Assembly: GCA_003501385.1 (NCBI GenBank)
Contig: DNPN01000067.1
Span: 3,620 to 15,633 of the forward strand
Direction of reading: 5' to 3'
DNA length: 12,014 nucleotides
Source: Rhizobium sp.
GTDB taxonomy: Bacteria; Pseudomonadota; Alphaproteobacteria; Rhizobiales; Rhizobiaceae
The notes below the pieces were generated by a model that had not been told where the DNA came from, did not search any database, and saw only the letters and a program-made list of their open reading frames with translations. A program made the translations under genes and the position numbers. Shown here piece after piece: positions 1-6,020 of the stretch; the first letter of the stretch is position 1; every line of letters begins with the position of its first letter.

Positions 1-854
1 TTCATCGCCCAGCGGAAGGCCTTCTCATCCAGCGACACCAGCGGATCAGGCGTTGTCTTGGAGGGAGACAGCAGACGCGGCAGATCACCCGTGGCAGCAT
101 CCAGTTCATCCAGCAGAGCGGGACTGATGGTCAGGCGGTCGCAGCCAGCCAAGGCTTCAATTTCGCCTGCGTTGCGGAAAGATGCACCCATGACAATGGT
201 CTCAATGCCATTGACCTTGTAGTAATTGTAGATCGAGCGCACGGAAACAACGCCCGGATCGGTCTCGGATGTGTAGTTCTCACCCGTAGACTTCTTGTAC
301 CAATCCAGAATACGGCCAACGAATGGCGAAATCAGAAACACTTTGGCATCGGCGCAGGCAATGGCCTGAGCCTTGGAGAACAGCAGGGTCAGATTGCAAT
401 CAATGCCTTCTTTTTGAAGCACTTCTGCGGCGCGAATGCCTTCCCAGGTGGAAGCCAGCTTGATCAAGATGCGATCCTTCTCAATGCCGCGTTCCTTGTA
501 CTGGGCAATGATTGAGCGTGCCTTGGTGAGCGAAGCCTGTGTATCGAAGGACAGGTCGGCATCCACTTCGGTGGACACCCGACCCGGAACCAGCTTGGCC
601 AGCGCCGCACCAACCGAAATGGCCAGACGATCCGCCACGGCTTCGGTGACGGCTTCGGATGCACCGCCCTGACCCTTGCCCCATTTGACCGCTTCTTCAA
701 TGGCGTCAGCAAACATATCTGTGCCGAGCGCCTTGAGAACGATTGATGGGTTGGTGGTGCAATCCACCGGCTTGATACGGGCCACAGCTTCAATGTCGCC
801 GGTGTCGGCAACCACGGTTGTCATGGCGCGAAGCTGTTCAAGTTTCGAAGTCAT
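1..854 (-). CDS. tal: Transaldolase, 3' end missing at window edge
   Basis: Transaldolase of the non-oxidative pentose phosphate pathway moves a three-carbon dihydroxyacetone unit from sedoheptulose-7-phosphate to glyceraldehyde-3-phosphate in the cytoplasm. 284 codons are visible, from ATG at 854 to base 3; the family is usually about 315-320 residues, so only a short C-terminal tail is off the edge. The protein begins MTSKLEQLRAMTTVVADTGD. The Schiff-base lysine is Lys132 in ILIKLASTWEGI, and Asp17, Asn35 (CTTNPS) and Glu96 (VSTEVDAD) fall at the same numbers as the E. coli TalB active-site residues, which marks it as the classical TalA/TalB type rather than the short TalC type. A GAAGGA ribosome site lies 8 bases before the ATG. 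The gene diverges from a SorC-type regulator across 194 bases that hold two palindromes, so control by that neighbour is plausible but inferred. Confidence 0.96.
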   Translation of the reverse strand, partial: MTSKLEQLRAMTTVVADTGDIEAVARIKPVDCTTNPSIVLKALGTDMFADAIEEAVKWGKGQGGASEAVTEAVADRLAISVGAALAKLVPGRVSTEVDADLSFDTQASLTKARSIIAQYKERGIEKDRILIKLASTWEGIRAAEVLQKEGIDCNLTLLFSKAQAIACADAKVFLISPFVGRILDWYKKSTGENYTSETDPGVVSVRSIYNYYKVNGIETIVMGASFRNAGEIEALAGCDRLTISPALLDELDAATGDLPRLLSPSKTTPDPLVSLDEKAFRWAM

Positions 855-897
855 CCGTTAATTCCTTCAGGTCATACGGTTGAATGCTGCCGAGTGT

Positions 898-921
898 TTT
901 GTTTCCACTCCTTGAAACAAA
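898..921. promoter_or_regulatory. Inverted repeat in the tal leader (candidate operator)
   Basis: TTTGTTTC (898-905) and GAAACAAA (914-921) are perfect reverse complements separated by 8 bases. The repeat lies just inside the predicted tal transcript, about 45 bases before the start codon. It could be a second binding site for the divergent regulator or a weak hairpin in the leader. Its half-site shares ACAAA with the larger palindrome at 972-999, but the spacing between halves differs by 2 bases, so one protein need not bind both. Confidence 0.4.
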
Positions 922-941
922 CTCACCCTTGCTTTGTTCCA

Positions 942-970
942 AATATCGCCAGTTCAGGGGATTAAGTCAA
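942..970 (-). promoter_or_regulatory. Probable sigma-70-like promoter for tal
   Basis: Read leftward, TTGACT (970-965; 5 of 6 matches to the -35 consensus) is followed after exactly 17 bases by GATATT (947-942; 4 of 6 matches to the -10 consensus). Transcription would start near 935, giving tal a leader of about 80 bases that contains the 898-921 palindrome. No transcript data support this; it rests on pattern and spacing only. Confidence 0.4.
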
Positions 971-971
971 T

Positions 972-999
972 ACATTTGTCTTCCAGATTTGACAAATGT
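972..999. promoter_or_regulatory. Palindromic operator between tal and the SorC-type regulator
   Basis: ACATTTGTC (972-980) and GACAAATGT (991-999) form a perfect 9-base inverted repeat around a 10-base centre. The left arm starts one base beyond the predicted tal -35 box (965-970), and the right arm overlaps the predicted -35 box of the regulator (989-994). A bound dimer or tetramer there would block the regulator's own promoter and could repress or activate tal. SorC-family proteins commonly bind such palindromes in divergent promoter regions; that this regulator binds here is inference. Confidence 0.55.
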
Positions 1000-1017
1000 T
1001 TCATCCGTTGCGATAGT
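989..1017 (+). promoter_or_regulatory. Probable sigma-70-like promoter for the SorC-type regulator
   Basis: TTGACA (989-994, a perfect -35 match) is followed after 17 bases by GATAGT (1012-1017, 4 of 6 matches to TATAAT). The start of transcription would fall near 1024, about 25 bases before the GTG start codon. The -35 box overlaps the right arm of the 972-999 palindrome, which suggests autorepression. Confidence 0.5.
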
Positions 1018-1048
1018 ACACCATCACCAACGGGGATGAATTGACACC

Positions 1049-2026
1049 GTGGCCAGACTGCGACGCGACAGCCAAAGCACCCATTCTGATACCTCATCGC
1101 AGCGTTTACGCGCAGCATGGCTCTATTACAATCAGGGCCTGACGCAAAAGGATGTGGCAGAAAAACTCGGCATCAGCCGCTCCACCGTCATTCGCATGCT
1201 GGATGAAGCACTGAAGCGCTCAGAGGTGCAGATCTGGATTGCCGATGGCATTGATGATTGCGTTGAACTGGCCGTGAAGCTGGAAAAAGCCTATGGGCTG
1301 GATGAAGCCGTGGTGGTTCCCGCCCCCCGCGATCAGGAAGCCGCCTCCATCGCCCGCGCCGTTGGCTTGGCGCTGGGGCAATTTCTCACGGAAGTGGTCA
1401 GCGACAACGCCACCATCGGCGTCGGCTGGGGTCGCACCATGACGGCATCGCTGGCAGGCTTTCGCCCACCGCGCCGGGAAAATTGCAAAGTGGTGTCACT
1501 GCTGGGCGGCATTGTGGCTGTCCACCAGACCAACCCGATTGATTACACATGGCGGCTGGCCAGCCAGCTTGGCGCGGAATGCTATATGTTTTTGGCACCG
1601 CTGCTGGTGGATTCCATTGCCACCAAACGGGCGCTGATTGAGCAATGCGGTTTGAAAACCATCTATGATCTGGCTGAAAACCTTGATCTGGCCGTTGTCT
1701 CCTGCGGCGACATCCGCCCGCAATCCACCTCGCTATCCGAGGGGTTTATCTCGCGCCAAACGCTGGAAGAACTGATTGAAGCCGGATGCGTCTGCGACAC
1801 CATGTTCAATTTTCTCGACTCTGACGGCCGCTCTGTCGATCACCCGATCAATGAGCGGGTGATGTCGGTGGATCTCGATACGCTGAAAAAAGCCAAACAC
1901 ATCGTCATCGCTTCCGGCGGTGCCCACCGCGCCCTCGCCATCCGCGCCACCATCCGCCGCATTGGCTGTAATACGCTGATTACCGATGAGGCGGCGGCGC
2001 GGGAGTTGTTGGGGTTGGTTGGGTGA
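1049..2026 (+). CDS. SorC/DeoR-type sugar-binding transcriptional regulator
   Basis: A 325-residue DNA-binding regulator of the SorC/DeoR sugar-binding family (PF04198), the usual length for the family. Residues about 20-60 form the helix-turn-helix (LTQKDVAEKLGISRSTVIRM), and residues about 65-325 form the sugar-binding domain, which contains the IGVGWGRTM loop typical of the effector-phosphate site. Members usually respond to a phosphorylated sugar. Translation begins with GTG at 1049; the only close ATG (1036) runs into a stop at once. A GGGGA stretch at 1032-1036 is a somewhat distant ribosome site. The gene diverges from tal, so it may sense a pentose phosphate or polyol phosphate intermediate and control tal and itself, but the ligand cannot be read from sequence. 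EryD-like regulators of rhizobia belong to the same family; I do not assign that name. Confidence 0.93.
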   Translation: MARLRRDSQSTHSDTSSQRLRAAWLYYNQGLTQKDVAEKLGISRSTVIRMLDEALKRSEVQIWIADGIDDCVELAVKLEKAYGLDEAVVVPAPRDQEAASIARAVGLALGQFLTEVVSDNATIGVGWGRTMTASLAGFRPPRRENCKVVSLLGGIVAVHQTNPIDYTWRLASQLGAECYMFLAPLLVDSIATKRALIEQCGLKTIYDLAENLDLAVVSCGDIRPQSTSLSEGFISRQTLEELIEAGCVCDTMFNFLDSDGRSVDHPINERVMSVDLDTLKKAKHIVIASGGAHRALAIRATIRRIGCNTLITDEAAARELLGLVG

Positions 2027-2114
2027 GCGGGCGTAGCTGCTTTGCGCCAAATGCATTCATCGTGTGGTAATGCTACTTATTCAGAAACACAGCTATCGCT
2101 CTTGGGAGGCATCA

Positions 2115-2705
2115 ATGCAGCAGCCGTTAGGTATCCTGATTGCAGGCACCTCCCATGCGGGGAAATCAACATTCGCCACAATCATGGCGCGTCTTCTTGA
2201 CAGAGAACTGATGTCCACCGATGACTTGGGTCGCCATCCCGGTAGACCATGGCCAACGGTACGACCTCAGGTCGCCGAGCATTACTCCAAGCTTTCTGAT
2301 GACACCATACACTGGTTCTTGAAGGTCCACCATGAGAACCTTTGGCCACGGATTGAGCAAATTATCGAAGCGCATCGACAACTCTCGAAACCCTTTATCT
2401 TGGAAGGCGCGGCTCTGCGGCCGGAGTACATTGCACGGATCAAACCCGGTGTTGTGCACCCGGTGCTTCTATATGGCGACAATGAGTTCCTCCGTATGCG
2501 CTTGATCGAGGGATCACGCCTTCAACATGCGGATCAAGCAAGCGCCGCCGTCATAAAAAAGTTCATCGAACGGTCACTTCGAGAGAACAGCGAACTGGTA
2601 AAGGTTGCCCGTGAATTGAACATTCGATGCATTGATATTGCCGTTCCGGGAGTCCTAGATACATTGATGCAGGAGTTCTTGACCGCATCAGCCACAACAA
2701 GCTGA
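2115..2705 (+). CDS. Small P-loop NTPase, kinase-like, unknown role
   Basis: A 196-residue protein with an N-terminal Walker A loop, GTSHAGKST (residues 11-19), followed by STDDLGRHPG (35-43), placed where small-molecule kinases bind their acceptor, and ILEGAALRPEY (95-105), which resembles the Walker B strand region of 2-phosphoglycerate-kinase-like, zeta-toxin-like and adenylate-kinase-like P-loop proteins. It is probably a cytoplasmic small-molecule phosphotransferase, substrate unknown. The ATG at 2115 is chosen because GGGAGG lies 5 bases upstream; a longer frame from 2064 lacks this site. It stands alone, 88 bases after the regulator and convergent with the YciI-like gene. A weak promoter-like pair (TTGCGC 2042-2047, GGTAAT 2066-2071) precedes it. 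No antitoxin partner is visible, so toxin function is not supported. Confidence 0.8.
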   Translation: MQQPLGILIAGTSHAGKSTFATIMARLLDRELMSTDDLGRHPGRPWPTVRPQVAEHYSKLSDDTIHWFLKVHHENLWPRIEQIIEAHRQLSKPFILEGAALRPEYIARIKPGVVHPVLLYGDNEFLRMRLIEGSRLQHADQASAAVIKKFIERSLRENSELVKVARELNIRCIDIAVPGVLDTLMQEFLTASATTS

Positions 2706-2715
2706 TGATCGGTTA

Positions 2716-2750
2716 GGGCCGAAAGCAGAGATTCATTAACCCCATCCGCT
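2716..2750. repeat. 35-base direct repeat, copy 1
   Basis: This 35-base stretch starts GGGCCGAAAGCA and ends AACCCCATCCGCT. A second copy in the same orientation lies at 4882-4916, with 31 of 35 positions identical and no gap. Copy 1 sits between the convergent P-loop and YciI-like genes, 5 bases beyond the stop of the leftward YciI-like gene. It has no strong internal hairpin. Confidence 0.8.
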
Positions 2751-2755
2751 TGATA

Positions 2756-3046
2756 TTATGTCTTTAATAGAAAACTATTTTCAGGCGTTGCCAAGCGAAA
2801 TCCCACGATTGAACGTTCAGCATAGGCGCATTCTTTTGCGAATGGATCGCTGGCTGCAATCTTTTCTGCTTCTTCCAGTGTTGTACATTGAAGGACAAGA
2901 ATAGCGGTTGCGTCATCGCAAGGACCGCACAGAATGATGATCCCTTTGCTGGTTAGGTCAGAGAGCCAACTGACATGATCATTTACAAGAGAGGGTGTCA
3001 TAATATCCGGTCTTGCATGTGCCAGTCTCACCAGAAAATGAGCCAT
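2756..3046 (-). CDS. YciI-like (YCII domain) protein
   Basis: A 96-residue protein of the YciI-like family (ferredoxin-like alpha-beta barrel, usually dimeric). The start MAHFLVRLAHARPD, conserved-type His24 in VNDHVSWLSDL, the GIIILCGPCDD strand region, and a SDPF motif (66-69) followed by a short strand (VGFRLAT) match the family. YciI proteins are small cytoplasmic proteins; an acid-base role for the His/Asp pair has been proposed for some, and others are catalytic modules of dehydrochlorinases or muconolactone-isomerase-like enzymes. The start at 3046 is set by AAGGAG six bases before the ATG; a 12-residue upstream extension has no such signal. It lies 42 bases downstream of the isochorismatase-like gene on the same strand, so the two probably share a transcript. 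Substrate unknown. Confidence 0.88.
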   Translation of the reverse strand: MAHFLVRLAHARPDIMTPSLVNDHVSWLSDLTSKGIIILCGPCDDATAILVLQCTTLEEAEKIAASDPFAKECAYAERSIVGFRLATPENSFLLKT

Positions 3047-3088
3047 AGCCTTCTCCTTGAAGATATAACTGCTTTGCGCCAACTGCGG

Positions 3089-3637
3089 TCATTCGCTAAG
3101 GGGTGCCATGATTTCGGGGCTGTCGACAACATTGGCGAAATCAGATTTGAGATGAGCCATGGTGACATCAAAAATCGCGCGAGCAGACAGATTTTCATCG
3201 GGAAGGTCGAAGCCCATGACGGCATCGCGGACCACGATCATCGTGAACCCAAGATCCGAGCCAACTCGAACGGTCGTGTTAACACAGTAACCTGCAACGG
3301 CACCCGTGACGACGAGAGTCTCGATACGATTGTCCCGGAGATAGTTTTCCATGTCGGTCGATGCAAAGGGCGATGATGTGCTTTTGACAAAAACGGGTTC
3401 CCCGCAAAGGGGTTCGACGCCTGGCATCACCCGTTGTGCTGGTGCACCTGGGTGCATCGACGATGCCGGATCGGGGTCGCCATGGTGAACATGGATTACC
3501 GTCTCACCGTCCTTCCGAAATTTCGCAGCGAGTGCGGCGATCTTGACGATGGCATCGCCATGGATATGATCCCGCCCGCCATCGAGGCGGTCCTGCACGT
3601 ACATCTGCATATCAACGATAACGAGAGCTTTTTTCAA
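3089..3637 (-). CDS. Isochorismatase-like cysteine hydrolase
   Basis: A 182-residue cytoplasmic hydrolase of the isochorismatase-like family (PF00857). The catalytic triad is visible as Asp9 (ALVIVDMQ), Lys85 (VFVKSTSSPF) and Cys118 (GAVAGYCVNTTVRVG). The aromatic-rich helix, the HVHHGDPDP metal/substrate loop and the length fit nicotinamidase/N-carbamoylsarcosine-amidase-like members; these cleave amides, ureido compounds or isochorismate. The frame is open upstream to 3775, but the family begins with a short K-rich strand before VDMQ, so I choose the TTG codon at 3637 (first residues MKKALVIVDMQ), with AGGA about 9 bases upstream. It leads a probable two-gene leftward operon with the YciI-like gene and diverges from a GNAT gene. 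Exact substrate cannot be assigned. Confidence 0.9.
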   Translation of the reverse strand: MKKALVIVDMQMYVQDRLDGGRDHIHGDAIVKIAALAAKFRKDGETVIHVHHGDPDPASSMHPGAPAQRVMPGVEPLCGEPVFVKSTSSPFASTDMENYLRDNRIETLVVTGAVAGYCVNTTVRVGSDLGFTMIVVRDAVMGFDLPDENLSARAIFDVTMAHLKSDFANVVDSPEIMAPLSE

Positions 3638-3654
3638 AATCCGTGATCCTGTAA

Positions 3655-3705
3655 GTCTGCAAAGGCAATAGTCTTGCCTATCATGTGCCAACATGTCTGC
3701 AAAGG
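3655..3705. promoter_or_regulatory. Repeat-rich control region between hydrolase and GNAT genes
   Basis: GTCTGCAAAGG occurs at 3655-3665 and again at 3695-3705, exactly 40 bases apart in the same orientation. Between them are two small inverted repeats: AGGCAA/TTGCCT (3663-3668 and 3674-3679) and CATGT/ACATG (3682-3686 and 3691-3695). The region lies upstream of both divergent genes. It could bind a regulator that controls both; no candidate regulator is encoded in the block. No convincing -35/-10 pair was seen here. Confidence 0.35.
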
Positions 3706-3786
3706 ACCGGTTGCGGACGGATGCCCCGGCGGCTTCGCACGAATTTCGGACTTGTGCAACTGCGGAAATATGCAATATCTTGGGGC

Positions 3787-4260
3787 ATGAAGCGCATTTC
3801 TATCAGGCCCTATTTGCCGTCAGATACCGATGCCACGCTCGATATCTTTCTTCGTGCGATCCGTGAGGTCGCGGCCCAAGATTACTCGACGGCACAAATT
3901 CGTGCATGGGCGCGGGTTGACAACCGAGCGGGATGGGCGATCCGAAGAGGTAGTCGCCCTACGTGGATAGCAGAATTGGCGTCTAAGCCCGTTGGCTTCG
4001 CCGATCTCGTCCCTGATGGTTATCTGGACATGATGTTTGTCCATCCTGAGTATCAGGGCTTGGGCGTCGCAAGCCTTTTACTAGCCCAAGTGGAGCAAAA
4101 GGCACGAGAGCTGGGCCTTGATTATGTTCGTACGGAAGCAAGCATAACTGCGCGACCATTCTTTGAGCGGCGAGGGTTTCGCGTCCTGAAAAGCCAGAAA
4201 GTCGAAAAGCATGGAGAAATTCTCTCTAACTTTCTGATGGAAAAATCTGTTGCAGTCTAA
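3787..4260 (+). CDS. GNAT family N-acetyltransferase
   Basis: A 157-residue acetyltransferase of the GNAT fold, which transfers acetyl from acetyl-CoA to an amine. The CoA-binding motif A is MFVHPEYQGLGVASLLL (83-99, with the Q-x-x-G-x-G/A loop at 90-95), and the closing PFFERRGFRVL (124-134) is typical of this superfamily. The N-terminal IRPYLPSDTDATLDIF is the usual first strand and helix. The start at 3787 is preferred because the conserved first strand begins there; the open upstream frame from 3685 encodes sequence unlike any GNAT start. The ribosome site is weak. The gene diverges from the isochorismatase-like hydrolase and converges on the GFA gene. The acceptor may be a drug, amino acid or polyamine; it cannot be chosen from sequence. 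Confidence 0.92.
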   Translation: MKRISIRPYLPSDTDATLDIFLRAIREVAAQDYSTAQIRAWARVDNRAGWAIRRGSRPTWIAELASKPVGFADLVPDGYLDMMFVHPEYQGLGVASLLLAQVEQKARELGLDYVRTEASITARPFFERRGFRVLKSQKVEKHGEILSNFLMEKSVAV

Positions 4261-4298
4261 GGGCACCCTGACAGCACCAGAAACCCTTTACCATTTCG

Positions 4299-4320
4299 GC
4301 CGTCAAAGCAACTTTGAGGC
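4299..4320 (+). terminator. Hairpin after the GNAT gene
   Basis: GCC and TCAAAG (4299-4308, with one bulged G) pair with CTTTGA and GGC (4312-4320) across a CAA loop, giving a nine-pair stem 38 bases after the GNAT stop. The following TATTTAAAG is only weakly T-rich, so termination strength is uncertain. It lies between convergent GNAT and GFA genes. Confidence 0.4.
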
Positions 4321-4351
4321 TATTTAAAGCAGTCATTCTTTTTGGAGCCGT

Positions 4352-4744
4352 TCAGAGTTCGCTTCGAAATTGGGTATCTATGTTGTCTCTATCCCAGTCT
4401 GCCCGAGAGGCGCAGAAAAGATGGGTGCAGATGCCAAACCCGAGCGGAACATCCAGCGTCCCAGCAGTCACATACACTGCCTTTGCGTCCTCCTCTGCAG
4501 GGAGAGGAGTGCCGCATGTTTTACACCGCGTGATCGTGTAAGTAGGACGAAGTTCATAGGTAATGCCGTGATCTGCGCCCTGTATCCAGCGGAAATGCTC
4601 TTTGGGCACAATCAAAATGGAGTTGCCCACCGACCCGCTGGCCTTCCGGCAAAGCGAACAGTGGCAAATATAAACTCCTTGGACTTCGCCATTAATCTCA
4701 TAGCGGCGGGCACCACAGAGGCAGCTTCCAGTTAGCTTCGACAT
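4352..4744 (-). CDS. GFA family zinc protein (CENP-V/GFA domain)
   Basis: A 130-residue protein of the GFA/CENP-V family (PF04828), named after glutathione-dependent formaldehyde-activating enzyme; true catalysis has been questioned for some members. Zinc ligands are visible as GSCLCG (Cys8, Cys10), CHCSLC (Cys27, Cys29, Cys32) and CKTCG (Cys74, Cys77), in the usual order and spacing, and the length is normal. The ATG at 4744 starts at MSKLTGSCLCG, as expected for the family. It would act in the cytoplasm, perhaps in thiol- or aldehyde-related detoxification. It converges on the GNAT gene and is followed upstream by 174 bases before the Ada gene's 3' end. No clear promoter was found. The substrate is unknown. 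Confidence 0.92.
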   Translation of the reverse strand: MSKLTGSCLCGARRYEINGEVQGVYICHCSLCRKASGSVGNSILIVPKEHFRWIQGADHGITYELRPTYTITRCKTCGTPLPAEEDAKAVYVTAGTLDVPLGFGICTHLFCASRADWDRDNIDTQFRSEL

Positions 4745-4881
4745 CGGCCAATTCCATCACAATAGGCTTGTACTGTAGGAGCAAGTTTAATCTGCTGCAC
4801 GCAGAATGCGAGCAGAAACCAGTCAATCCGCTAGCCACCCCATCTCAAACGTGTCCAGATCAGTGATGGAATGACCGCAAC

Positions 4882-4916
4882 GGGCCGAAAGCATACATTC
4901 ATCAACCCCATCCACT
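4882..4916. repeat. 35-base direct repeat, copy 2
   Basis: Second copy of the repeat at 2716-2750, same orientation, 31 of 35 identical; the differences are two bases in the middle (GAG against TAC), one T/C and one G/A. It ends two bases beyond the stop codon of the leftward Ada gene, just as copy 1 ends five bases beyond the stop of the leftward YciI-like gene. The two copies bracket the YciI, hydrolase, GNAT and GFA genes. Confidence 0.8.
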
Positions 4917-4918
4917 AC

Positions 4919-5806
4919 TCACCTTACCTTCCCCGCCTCCCAGCCCAGCATCGCCCGCTTCCGCGTCAAACCCCAATGATAGCCCGTCAACGCCCCACTC
5001 TTCCCCAGCGCCCGATGGCACGGCACCACAAAGGAAATCGGGTTGCGGCCCACGGCAGCGCCAACAGCGCGGCTGGCGGTGGGTTGGCCGATCTTTTGGG
5101 CGATGTCGGAATAGGTCACGGCCTTGCCCAGCGGAATGGTCAAAAGGTTTTGCCAGACCCGCACCTGAAAATCCGAGCCAATCAGCACCACCCGCAAGGG
5201 CTGCTCGGCCTGCCAGCAGGTGGGATCAAAAATGCGCTGCACATAGGGCTGGATGGCCGTCTGATCTTCAACAAATTGCGCCATAGGCCAGCGCCCGGCC
5301 ATATCGGCATAGCAGGCGGGTTCTTCGCCGACATCGCAAAAGCCGAGGCCTGCCAGCCCGCGATCCGTCACCATCACCAAGGCTTGGCCGAAGGGTGAGG
5401 GTTGAAAGCCATAGCGAATGACAAGCCCTGCCCCTTTGGCCTTCCACTCCCCCGGCGACATGGCTTCGTGGGTGACAAACAGATCATGCAGCCGCCCCGG
5501 TCCCGATAGGCCGAGTTCCAGCGCGGTTTCCAGAAGCGGCAGGCCTTCGTTTCCCAGCAATCGCTTGGCGTGATCCAGCGTTACCGCCTGCAAAAAGGCC
5601 TTGGGCGACAGGCCCGCCCAGCGGGTGAAGGTCTTTTGCAATTGCGTGGGGGATTGGCCTAGCTTGTCTGCAATGGTTTCCAATTGCGGTTGATCGCGAT
5701 ACTCCAGCGTCAGCATTTCAATCACCCGACGCACGGTTTCATAATCGCCGCCATCGGGCGTGATGTCGCAAGCGGTGGTGAGATCGATATGCTTGGCAAG
5801 GGTCAT
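4919..5806 (-). CDS. ada: Ada-type AraC HTH / O6-methylguanine methyltransferase fusion
   Basis: A 295-residue DNA repair protein that accepts a methyl group from O6-methylguanine on its own cysteine. Residues about 25-122 are an AraC-type helix-turn-helix region (LETIADKLGQSPTQLQKTFTRWAGLSPKAF), 127-205 the methyltransferase N-domain, and 206-295 the catalytic domain with PCHR (active Cys263), the arginine-finger helix ASRAVGAAVGRNP and GALTGYHWG. The N-terminal Ada zinc domain, whose cysteine senses methyl phosphotriesters in E. coli Ada, is absent; such shortened fusions are common in alphaproteobacteria. I place the start at 5806 because AAGGAAG lies five bases upstream; another ATG at 5821 is in frame but sits inside a palindrome and lacks a ribosome site. 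The 3' end abuts a 35-base repeat. Inducer sensing must differ from E. coli Ada. Confidence 0.93.
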   Translation of the reverse strand: MTLAKHIDLTTACDITPDGGDYETVRRVIEMLTLEYRDQPQLETIADKLGQSPTQLQKTFTRWAGLSPKAFLQAVTLDHAKRLLGNEGLPLLETALELGLSGPGRLHDLFVTHEAMSPGEWKAKGAGLVIRYGFQPSPFGQALVMVTDRGLAGLGFCDVGEEPACYADMAGRWPMAQFVEDQTAIQPYVQRIFDPTCWQAEQPLRVVLIGSDFQVRVWQNLLTIPLGKAVTYSDIAQKIGQPTASRAVGAAVGRNPISFVVPCHRALGKSGALTGYHWGLTRKRAMLGWEAGKVR

Positions 5807-5820
5807 GGTGGCTTCCTTCA

Positions 5821-5842
5821 TTATGGTGAAACTTCACCATAA
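5821..5842. promoter_or_regulatory. Perfect 22-base palindrome at the ada start (candidate operator)
   Basis: TTATGGTGAA (5821-5830) and TTCACCATAA (5833-5842) are exact reverse complements around a 2-base centre, 15 bases upstream of the chosen ada start codon. The symmetry and size are those of a dimer-binding operator of the TetR, MarR or similar type. It does not resemble the asymmetric Ada box of E. coli. A -10-like CATAAT (minus strand, 5825-5820) overlaps its left end but has no matching -35 box, so the exact promoter is unresolved. Confidence 0.6.
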
Positions 5843-5879
5843 CCGGGCATCAAGCGCCACCCGTTTCTTGCCAAGCTTG

Positions 5880-6020
5880 CAGTCTGTTCAAGAATTGCCG
5901 CTGATTTGGCGAAAATGGTGATTTCGAGAACCGGAGCGGAGCGTACTTAACGTACGTGAGCCTAGGTAAGCGCAGAAATTGCCATTTGCAGCCAACCAGC
6001 GGCGATTATGGAATAGACTG
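5880..6020. repeat. 141-base imperfect palindromic intergenic element
   Basis: The left end (5880-5910, CAGTCTGTTCAAGAATTGCC onward) matches the reverse complement of the right end (5991-6020) at 25 of 31 aligned positions, with one gap. Pairing continues inward (AAATGG and ATTTC arms) to a central CGTAC/GTACG inverted repeat (5942-5946 and 5952-5956). The whole element fills the gap between the DUF2244 stop codon and the ada upstream region and encodes nothing obvious. Its size and structure recall the palindromic intergenic elements reported from rhizobia (the RIME type), but I cannot confirm family membership. It could fold as a long RNA hairpin and end DUF2244 transcription. Confidence 0.7.

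Noticed and set aside
464..811. Leftward frame of 115 codons overlapping tal
   Set aside because: It is out of frame within tal, whose active-site residues are all in place; the alternative translation is arginine- and proline-rich without family features.
2037..3084. A shared 14-base sequence, CTGCTTTGCGCCAA, near 2037-2051 and 3070-3084
   Set aside because: A single 14-base match in 12 kb can arise by chance, the flanks diverge quickly, and one copy is next to coding sequence with no paired structure.
3638..3775. N-terminal extension of the isochorismatase-like protein
   Set aside because: The added residues do not match the family, which begins a few residues before the VDMQ motif, and the stretch carries the spacer repeats.
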